A DNA stretch of 64,000 bases from Chaetoceros tenuissimus (Eukaryota; Bacillariophyta; Thalassiosirophyceae; Chaetocerotales; Chaetocerotaceae): contig BLLK01000057.1 of NCBI GenBank assembly GCA_021927905.1, forward strand, positions 372,001-436,000, written 5' to 3'. The position numbers and the translations under genes were made by a program. Numbering within the stretch: the stretch's first letter is position 1; every line of letters starts with the position of its first letter. Below the pieces are notes generated by a model. That model worked only from the letters and a program-made list of their open reading frames with translations. It did no database searches and was not told where the DNA came from. Below, piece by piece: positions 50,477 through 59,100 of this stretch.

Positions 50477-52098
50477 ATGATTCAAGAAACATTTGATGTC
50501 TTTCTATCCCACAACTGGGGTCAAGATGAAGAGGGGAGAGATAATCACGCCAGAGTTATGGAATTGAGTAAAGCTCTGCAAGAAGTAAAAATTAAACCTT
50601 GGATGGATTCCGATCAGATGGACGGTCACATAGGTCAAGCCATGACAGATGGGATTGATGCGAGTAATCAGGTTGCTGTCTTTATTACCAGACGATACAT
50701 TGATAAAGTCGGTACGTAAAGTCAAGATAGAACTGGTCTTCTTATAGCTTACATATAATTCGTCGTCTCATATCTCCTGTCTCTATTTCTACAGCATCCA
50801 GGTTCGGTATGGAAGACAACTGCCGACTAGAATTTGACTACTCTACTCGTAGAAAAGGAATCAAGAATCTTATCCCGATTGTAATGGAACAAGGCTGTAA
50901 AAATCAAGCAACGTGGAATGGAGTACTAGGAGCTACATTGAATAATCAACTCTACTTGGACTACTCCACTGATGAAAATTTATCATCCGTGGTAAAAGAC
51001 ATCGTCAAAAGATTACAGCATAATACCGTTGTACAATTCGAGCATGGCAAATATAAAGGAGCAGTAGATGATAATAATGATCCACATGGATTTGGAAAGA
51101 TGCAATATCTCGATGGATCAAGTTATGACGGGCCGTGGGAACACGGTGTTCGCAATGGTAAAAATTCTACTTTTATCTTTAAGAATAAGGATAGGTTTGA
51201 TGGACAATTTATAGAGGATGAAATGCATTATGGAACTTATATTGAACGGAATGGAAATAAATATATTGGTTTCTTTAATAATGGTGAGCGGGAAGGTCGA
51301 GGCAAATACTTTCTCAAAGGAAGAGAATTGCCAATCTATGAAGGTGAATACCATAATGGAAAGAGACATGGTGAAGGTGTACTTGATGATGAATTCGGAT
51401 TCTATGAAGGAAATTTTGACTCTGACTATAAGCATGGTAAAGGTACTTTGACCATTCCAAATGTTGGAGTCTACGAAGGTCAATTCGTACTTGGACGTAT
51501 GGAAACTAGTGGTAAATTCGAGTTTGAACGCGGAGACAAGTACGATGGGGAGTTCAAGGAGAATAAATTTGATGGTGAAGGTACCTATACTTATCAAAAT
51601 GGTGCCAGCTATGTTGGTAGATATAGAATGGGGGAAAAGCATGGCTTAGGCAAATACACCTTTGCAGATGGAAGTTCCTATGACGGAGAGTGGAAAGAAA
51701 ACATGATGCATGGAGAAGGAGAGCGAAAGTATGCCAATGGAGATGTGTATAATGGTAATTTTGAGAAGAATAAGCGTAGTGGAAATGGTATCATGCGCTT
51801 TGCGGAAACTCATGTTGAATACAGAGGTGACTGGCAAGACGATAAGATGAACGGTAGAGGAGTCATGGTCAACATTGATAATATCCGTGACGACCTAGAG
51901 CTCAAGTCACCAAGATGGAAGTTCCGCAACAAAAAAAAGATCAACTCTCTCTCGGTAGAATGGGAGAATGGATCATTGACTGCATGTGAGGCGGAAAAGA
52001 AAAAGAAGAGAAACTTTTTCCAACGTAAGAAGCGAACTCCTTTGGGGTCTGTTCTTCTTATGAATCAAAGTGATGATCCTTCTTTACTATCAAAGTGA
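50477..52098 (+). CDS. TIR domain-MORN repeat protein
   Basis: Exons 50477-50711 and 50795-52098 (83-bp GT-AG intron) give 512 residues. The N-terminal TIR domain (about 1-150) contains TFDVFLSHNWGQDEEGRDNH, the BB-loop area PWMDSDQMDGHIGQAMTDGI, QVAVFITRRYID, and ASRFGMEDNCRLEFDYS across the splice; the Glu in CRLEF is in the place of the catalytic Glu of NAD-cleaving TIRs, to be judged by alignment. About 12 MORN repeats follow (YDGPWEHGVRNGK, YEGEYHNGKRHGEG, YVGRYRMGEKHGLG, YDGEWKENMMHGEG), ending in a basic tail (EKKKKRNFFQRKKR) that could contact acidic membranes. TIR gives signalling or NADase potential and MORN suggests lipid or protein binding. Not recognised as a named gene. Confidence 0.88.
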
Positions 52099-52341
52099 AA
52101 TAGAAAGTAGTGTTAATGTTATAAATGTATGCATATAGCGTCTATAATTGTAGATGGTATCTAATGGTCAAGGGCGAGCGACCAATATGTAATCTGCGAT
52201 CAAAGCCTTATTATTGTCATTGTAATTTGATACTATAAGTATACGTACGCAACAACGTCAACATTACAACTTTCAAAAATTCCATTGTCGGAAACCAGGG
52301 TTAGTTTTGTTAGAATTACGAAAGTTATAGGGCCTCTGAAT

Positions 52342-52667
52342 TTTTTCGACGAATTTTCCCAATATCAGTGAATAAAATGCTAACGATTGGTTATTTTAAA
52401 TTAATGATTGAAGTACTCTAATATAGCGTTTAATTCTTGCAAAGTTCAATCGATTTTTGAAAAAGAAATTTGAATTCTTACGTACTTCCTATATTTGGAT
52501 TCGGTGTCAAAGTTTCAACTATGAGAACCCTTGAGGCCTTTTCCCTTTGAATTCTTGACAAGGAAAGCTTAAATAATTTTTCGACGAATTTTCCCAATAT
52601 CAGTGAATAAAATGCTAACGATTGGTTATTTTAAATTAATGATTGAAGTACTCTAATATAGCGTTTT
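52342..52667. repeat. Pair of 90-bp direct repeats (52342-52431, 52578-52667)
   Basis: Both copies begin TTTTTCGACGAATTTTCCC and end CTCTAATATAGCGTTT and appear identical, separated by 146 bp of unrelated sequence. Flanks differ immediately outside. No coding frame. Confidence 0.9.
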
Positions 52668-52724
52668 AGTTTTTTCTGAAGCACCCTATTGTCGGTCGAT
52701 CCACTCACACGCGTACGTACAAGG

Positions 52725-52786
52725 GTTAAGTAAACGGGCGAGGCTCTACGCCGCTACGCGGCTCCAAGCCTCGCCCTTGATTAACA
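52725..52786. repeat. GC-rich palindromic element with nested stems
   Basis: Outer arms GGGCGAGGCT (52736-52745) and AGCCTCGCCC (52767-52776) pair perfectly; inside is a second stem GCCGC-TAC-GCGGC (52750-52762). The arms extend imperfectly outward (GTTAAGTAAAC / TTGATTAAC), making about 20-bp inverted ends of a 62-bp element in otherwise AT-rich DNA. It could form a cruciform or RNA hairpin, or be a tiny inverted-repeat element. Confidence 0.75.
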
Positions 52787-52895
52787 ACTTGTTAGGCTCC
52801 ATCTATAAAATCAATTCCGGTACAAGTCAGCCTAAGTGCTTACTTTTAATAATTATATAGTTGTCACATTACTTTGAAGCTATCTTTGTGCCTTT

Positions 52896-53741
52896 TCAAG
52901 CAATGATTTCTCCCATTAGATCAAGAACAAGTCGATTGATTAATTTCTGCTGGTCAAGTTCAATATCAGTATATGGATTCTTTTGCAAGTATTCAAAACC
53001 TGTAAGCCCAATTTGATTCTTGACATGAATGGATCGGAGACCTTGATGCTTGACAATTTCAAAAATGGCATTTTCGGAAGGTTCATAGGTTGCACATTCG
53101 CGATGGAGAGCAAATTCCTCATTTTGATTTAAACCTTTAATCCACTCGTTAACTTCGTCATTGTTATCATACTCATCCCGTCGATTTGTTTCAAATGGAG
53201 ATGCTTTAATCAATGCAATATTTCCAATCGCATTTTCACCAAGTTGAGTGTGTCTTGGAATAGTCAAGATGATCAACTTTCTACAACCAAAAAATGCTCT
53301 ACCATCAATCTCTCTACACGATGGTGGAATGAAGATTGAAATAAGAGACAAACAGCCACCAAATGCCCACCTTCCAATATATTCAAGACTTGTTGAGAGT
53401 TGGACAAACTTGAGACTCTCGCAACAAAAGAAAGCATTATATTCAATTCTTCTGATTGTGTCGGCCATAATGACTTTCTCAATATTTAAATGATCAAAAG
53501 TACATTCAGGAATCACTTCTACTCCGGGTAACACAATGATGACCTCCCAAGAGTCTCTCTCTTCTTTACTGTAGATAAGATACTCTTCATTCTGAAGAAA
53601 CAGTTCATTCGTAACATGGACTAGTTTCTCTCCATTGTAAAAAAGAGTCCGCTTTCCTCTGTACGTGTGAACTCCTCCATCTTTATACTTCTCGCTAATC
53701 TCCTTCCATTCTTTATTCGTAAGTTTTCTTTGTTGTCTCAT
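52896..53741 (-). CDS. Leader-LRR_5 (BspA-like) protein, gene 3
   Basis: A 281-residue protein. Its first part (LTNKEWKEISEKYKDGGVHT, YRGKRTLFYNGEKL) is of the KAP-A type rather than that of LRR genes 1 and 2, whereas its tail (WIKGLNQNEEFALHRECATY, LTGFEYLQKNPY, LVLDLMGEI) is nearly identical to LRR gene 2: a mosaic. BspA-type repeats lie between (IEKVIMADTIRRIEYNAF, LKFVQLSTSLEYIGRWAF, LISIFIPPSCREIDGRAF). The 65 bp above the ATG are identical to the KAP-A upstream region. Probably a cytosolic protein-binding solenoid. Confidence 0.85.
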   Translation of the reverse strand: MRQQRKLTNKEWKEISEKYKDGGVHTYRGKRTLFYNGEKLVHVTNELFLQNEEYLIYSKEERDSWEVIIVLPGVEVIPECTFDHLNIEKVIMADTIRRIEYNAFFCCESLKFVQLSTSLEYIGRWAFGGCLSLISIFIPPSCREIDGRAFFGCRKLIILTIPRHTQLGENAIGNIALIKASPFETNRRDEYDNNDEVNEWIKGLNQNEEFALHRECATYEPSENAIFEIVKHQGLRSIHVKNQIGLTGFEYLQKNPYTDIELDQQKLINRLVLDLMGEIIA

Positions 53742-53803
53742 CTTTGAACTGAGGGAAGGGCAACAGATATATTAATACTTTTAGATGATGCAATAGAAGC
53801 TCT
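53739..53803. repeat. 65-bp upstream block identical to 15761-15825
   Basis: Runs from the ATG outward (ATCTTTGAACTGAGGGAAGG through GAAGCTCT). Identical to the KAP-A upstream block 38 kb away; identity ends sharply at the distal edge. Confidence 0.9.
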
Positions 53804-54278
53804 CTGGAAAGTAAGTGTCCTCTGTCGTCCGCATGTTCTTATTCGCAGAGAGGTAGAAAGATAGAGAGGGGAAGGAAAGAAGAAGAAAAAGAAGAGAGCG
53901 ATGACGCAGGAATATCTACGAGGGTTGGAAAGTCGACCGGTCGAGTTTTTCCGGGTCTTTGGGAGCGTTCGATGCAAGTACACTACTAACGGATACAGCA
54001 AATCTCTATTGGACAATTCATAAACAAAACCATGGGATACATGTCTTCTACTTGTATAAATATAAATATTTTGTATGGGCTTTATATTGTTTTCTTGAAT
54101 TCTTTGACCACTGATGAAATCGTCCAAGTTTGAGATTTCTGGTAAGTACGTTGAAATACCTCTCCTTTGGTAGCTATGTGCTCCTCAAGCGTTGTAGTAT
54201 GTAATACTCTGTAGCCAGATGAAGTACTTGGTCTTCAATAGTTTTAGTTTACTCGTTACAGAAACGGATGGTTTCTAT
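53804..54278. other. Spacer upstream of LRR gene 3
   Basis: About 475 bp with a purine-rich GAAGAAAAAGAAGAGAG tract (53875-53900). A minus-strand open frame running to 54127 seems accidental. Beyond about 54279 fossil retroelement sequence begins. No LTR recognised here. Confidence 0.4.
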
Positions 54279-55230
54279 TTAATGAGATGATGCTGCCATT
54301 ACAAGCTGCTTCATCTCCTCCACACATTCTTCATTCTGAGCTCTTACTGCTTCTGCGCACGTTTGCTTTCGCTGTTCTACAATTTTAGCATGATTACTAC
54401 TACTGTCATTGTTTGCCGTTTTCTTATTATTTCCAACGCGCTCCTTCGGGTGAGTGTACCCTGTATATGAAACACTTATATGGTCCCATCCCATTATTGC
54501 TCTCCTGAAGTCTGTAAAGCCCTTACTCATTAGTGGCTTAGTATTGTAATCTGCAACCATTTCGTTAGTTGGACAATATACGACTTCAATATTTCCATTC
54601 TTGATTCTATCCGTTGACCAGAATTGTTTAATTGCTACATGCTTCATATTTGACGTACACGAATCCCAACCATTCTTCAAAATCTTAATCTCTGACTCAT
54701 TATCTTTTGCTAGCACATTACTTTCAAGCTTGTACCCTTGTTCTTCCATGAACATTTCGAAGTAAATGTTCTTTGGTAGTCCTTCGCTCGTCCCTACTAG
54801 TTAGCATTCAGTGGAACTACGTGTATTCATCTTTTGTTTGGAGGCTTTCTGATCTAAAACGCCTGTACCCATCGTAATTATCTGTCCTGTGTGTCCCCTC
54901 ATATCATCATGTACAGTATGAGCTGAATCTGTCATCGTTAGCATGTGCAATAAGTCAGCAGCTCCTACAGTTCTGAGATCGTCTTGTGTTGTCTTTATCC
55001 AACTCATCATTCTCATAAATTTGTGCCAGTCCTCTCTATTTTATTCATCAGAAAGGTATTGTTAAACTCTACGTCTGGTCTGCTTCTTTTCATAGCCCAT
55101 GTTACCTTCATTATATACTTCAACAGCATGTCAGCCTTCTCTCTGGTTAGCTTTGGTGATTTCTTGTTTACTTTGAGTAACCACTTCACATGAGGTGTTT
55201 TGTACTTTCTATTTAGTACCATACCTAATT
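54279..55230 (-). mobile_element. Fossil fragment of a Ty1/Copia LTR retrotransposon (pol 3' part)
   Basis: Minus-strand remains of the 3' part of a Copia-type polyprotein: the end of the reverse transcriptase (AMKRSRPDVEFNN) and the RNase H region (HDDMRGHTGQIITMGTGVLD; KHVAIKQFWSTDRIKNGN; VVYCPTNEMVADYNTKPL). The style matches diatom Copia (CoDi) lineages. Gag, protease and integrase are absent and no terminal repeats were found. It is broken, with several interruptions, and appears moderately old but still easily recognised. Confidence 0.8.
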
Positions 55231-55236
55231 CCTCTT

Positions 55237-55840
55237 CTAAATCTTTGAGTCCATATCTAGGCCTGCTTCTCTCTTTATATCAGATAATCTATCTCTGACA
55301 TCTCCATAGCATCGAATTATAGCAATCATACATTCAAAAACGTCAAAGAAATGACCATTTACCATTGATATTTCTTCAATCACCAATACATCAGCTTGAC
55401 ATACTTTATCCCATACCGCTTTGTTCATCATTTTATCGAAATCAGAATAATACTCTCCCAGCCCGAATTTTCCCCATGAGTTAATCGTAACTCCATTAGA
55501 TTGAAGTGACATGTAGATTCTTCTTTTGTTCTATAAATACAGTTCGTAACTTCCTTGTCACCCATGACTTTCCTGTCCCTGCTTTACTGGTAAGGAATAT
55601 ATTTTTACCTTCTATCGCGAGTTGAATGGCTTTATTTTTCATCTTGTCGCCTTCTTCTTTTTCTTGAATGGATAATCCATCCAGCTCCATAATGAGGTCA
55701 CCATATTCGGGTGTCGTTTCTATATCATATTCAAAGGATAACTTTTCAGTTTCTGGATCCTCTTTTAGCTTTGGATTTGTGAATCTAGTTAGCTTCAGAT
55801 CTATGTTGAGTCGGAAGTGATGCGCGTTGAATGTAATCAA
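55237..55840 (-). pseudogene. Partial PIF1-like helicase, N-terminal part only
   Basis: Minus-strand sequence encodes the front of a PIF1-type superfamily 1 helicase: Walker A region IFLTSKAGTGKSWVTRKL and a Walker B-like VLVIEEISMVNGHFFDVF with INSWGKFGLGEYY between them. The remaining helicase motifs are missing; at its 3' side it abuts the Copia fragment. Such genes are multi-copy in diatoms and are also carried by Helitrons and large DNA viruses, so origin cannot be settled. It is non-functional as it stands. Confidence 0.7.
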
Positions 55841-56174
55841 AATAGAGGGATGATCGTTCTGCAGTGTTCAGTGTTCTGATTTACATTTTCTGAAAAAGTG
55901 ACACTGGATTGACGACAAACGTTGTACTAAATTGCTATTTCTAAGACATTCGAAAACAGTGAGTCGTGCTATGCCAACAACCTAAAACAACACAACGAAA
56001 CCAAGAAGCGGCCACTAGATACTGAGTTTAAATCATTTCATTTGCCATGTCCCTACGTAGACGGGAAGTGAAATATTCTAAATTTGATGTAAAGAAGTTG
56101 GTCGTCAATGGATACGTTCTAAAATGATGGTGAAATCAAATTGATAACTGCAAGATCTGTTCAGTTGTTCTACA
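55841..56174. other. Spacer between helicase remnant and KAP-B
   Basis: About 330 bp: the 3' flank of KAP-B and decayed sequence next to the helicase remnant. No gene or repeat seen. Confidence 0.4.
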
Positions 56175-59100
56175 TTAATTAACTGAAACATTATTGTCTT
56201 GTACGAAAGTGAAAGTAAATGCTTTACTATCAGATCCGCATAATGTAGGTAAATCATACACTTGAAATTGTTTGATCTCTTCCCACAAAAAGATATCATC
56301 ATTGATGTGAACAGACTTGCTGACTGCCACACCAGACCCATTCAACACTTGCTCTAATGTGCTTTCATCATCCAAATCCGTCTTGATAGCCTTCACGATG
56401 GGGCCTTCGTTATCATGTTTTACCCTCAGGAAGATACCGTTTTGTTTCAAAGTTTTGATTGGGTTGTCTTGAGGTATGTCACGTTCCTCGGTAGATTCAT
56501 CGTGAACTTCAGCATTGACTGTCTCAGAGCTAGCTACATTTTGGTTCACAGCCTTGATGGACTCTTCGTCATTCCTCGAGCCTGTATTGATTTGACCAAC
56601 TTGTTGTAAATTTTCCTGTAGACAAGTTTCATCACTACATGACCTATAATACTCATCCTTGAACTTGTACTTCAAAGTCTTCACTTTATTGCCTCGAGCA
56701 TCTTTGGAAGATTCAACAAAGAAGATCAGATTGTCTAGGCAACGAGAAGAAAACTCCAACATGTGCCTCGACATGTTGAGAGTCAAGAGACGCAAGCAAG
56801 ATGTTGTTGAATCCATATCTGATTTCACTATCAAATCTTCTAAACGCAACAAATCTTTAAGATCAGCTTTACTGTTGGATAACAGACACTCAAAGAGTTG
56901 TGGATCATTGTCTCTAGAGAGCATTTTCATCCCATTTTCTTTCTTACTTGAAGCATAAAGTAATCGCTCGACAACACAATTGTACAATGTAGAAAGTGAT
57001 GTTTTTTCTTGCTCTCTACTATCCTCTGTGACTTCAGGTATGATTTGATTGAGACTAAGCCCTTGCAAATTAATGTGAATTTCATCTTTTCCTTGGAGAT
57101 AATTTGTTATATCCTCAAGCATCTTAAGCTGCATTATATCCTCCTAATCAGAAGTTGGAAAAATCCAAATGAGTATCGAAGCAAGTTGAACAAACTAAAT
57201 CAAATGAACTTACAGCTACTTGCATGAGAAATGCTGTTCTATATGGCCAAAACTCTGCCAAAATAATAAGCTTCATCAATTTTCTTCGAAAGTGCTCGTC
57301 GCTATTTAAGACAACCTTTTCTGCGACTTGCCGGGCTAAGATGTATACATTGATGGCACGATTTATGGAACGCGCCTTTCCAACAATATAAGGTGCAAAT
57401 TCTCCAAACCATTCTCTTTCTTGAGGTGTCACCATTGATGTGAATGGCGCAGAGGCTTCGGGTTCTTCGAGTTCTTGTTTTGTTTCTACTACTTCTTCAT
57501 CTGTGACTGGAGTAGTATTGAAGGGTCCATTTTCTTCATCCCTTGATGGTAGGTTGTCAATATTTTCTTCTTGATTGACTCCTTGAGTATCAACAATTTC
57601 TAACTCGTTGTTCCCAATATTGCCCTGTCTAGATCTTGATTCATCCTCTCCTACTTCATTCACAGACGATCTTTCATTTTCACTTCCTCTCGCAATTGTG
57701 GAACCTATATTGGCTTCTCGACTGACTTCTTGAGTATCAACAATTTCTAACCCATTGTTCCCAATATTGCCCTGTCTAGATCTTGATTCATCATCTCCTA
57801 CTTCATTCAGAGGCTGTCTTTCAACTTCACTTCCTCTTACAATTGTGGAATTTCCTTCTTGATTCTCAGGAAGTATCGGTGATTCCTGTATCTTTTGAAG
57901 CACTTGATTGGAATCACTCAATGCTACTTCCTCGTTTCTTACAGAGGCTTGTTCTGTTTCTCCTGATTCTACGTCTCTCACTTGATTGGAATCACTCGAT
58001 GCTACTTCCTCGTTTCTTACAGAGGAAATTCCTGTTTCTCCTGATTCTACGTCTCTCACTTGATTGGAATCACTCAATGCTACTTCCTCGTTTCTTACAG
58101 AGGCTTGTTCTGTTTCTCCTGAATCTACGTCTCTCACTTGATTGGAATTACTCGATGCTACTTCCTCGTTTCTTACAGAGGAAATTCCTGTTTCTCCTGA
58201 TTCTACGTCTCTCACTTGATTGACATCACTCGATGCTACTTCCTCGTTTCTTACAGAGGAAATTCCTGTTTCTCCTGATTCTACGTCTCTCACTTGATTG
58301 GAATCACTCAATGCTACTTCCTCGTTTCTTACAGAGGCTTGTTCTGTTTCTCCTGAATCTACGTCTCTCACTTGATTGGAATTACTCGATGCTACTTCCT
58401 CGTTTCTTACAGAGGCTTGTTCTGTTTCTCCTGATTCTACGTCTCTCACTTGATTGGAATCACTCGATGCTACTTCCTCGTTTCTTACAGAGGCTTGTTC
58501 TGTTTCTCCTGATTCTACGTCTCTCACTTGATTGGAATCACTCGATGCTACTTCCTCGTTTCTTACAGAGGCTTCCTCTGATCCTTGTGCTACATTTTCA
58601 GTTGTTGGACTGGAAGCATTTTCTTCTAAAGTTGTAATATTTGCCGATATAGCACTTGGTGATTCTTGTATTTGTTGGAGAATACTTGCAACAGTATATA
58701 GGAAGCACTCCTTATCACTTTTATCTTCCAACAATATATCATTTTCTTCGGTTAGATGAAATAAACCTTGCATTTCAGGTTTGTCCTTGAACGCATGTAT
58801 CAAAGAACTCAATGCCATTTCACTTGAGTCCCCATAGTCATCATTAATATTTAACTTATCAACAGTTGGAAAAGTACCACGAGATATGAAATTATTGATT
58901 TTTTTGCAAGCTTCGCAAAGTTTGATAGCATCTAGCTGCCCATTTAAAAACAACCGATTCATGAATTCTTTCTTCTTTGTCTGAGAAAGATCAGGAATGC
59001 CTAAGGAAAACATAATGAGATACAGGCAAACAGCTAAAAAAACGCTCTTGTGAAAATTACTTACAGAAAGGTAATTGTACAATCTTCTCGAGAAAATCGT

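Larger units (their letters stand above)
52099..52895. other. Convergent spacer with 90-bp direct repeats and a palindromic element
   Basis: About 800 bp between the convergent TIR-MORN and LRR genes. It contains two perfect 90-bp direct repeats and a GC-rich double-stem palindrome, both listed separately. No coding sequence is supported. The cluster of structure suggests a small non-autonomous element or element remains. Confidence 0.6.

Noticed and set aside
52342-52667. LTR pair of a very small retroelement
   Set aside because: Units are only 90 bp, lack TG...CA ends, and the 146-bp interior has no primer-binding site or coding content.
53738-54127. 129-residue minus-strand frame above LRR gene 3
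   Set aside because: Begins inside the shared 5' block and is driven by a purine-rich tract (poly-Phe); not conserved above KAP-A.
57783-58637. Long plus-strand open frames rich in Leu/Phe over the KAP-B 78-bp repeats
   Set aside because: They are the complement of a repeat with a length divisible by three, so lack of stops is automatic; the minus frame joins conserved exons.
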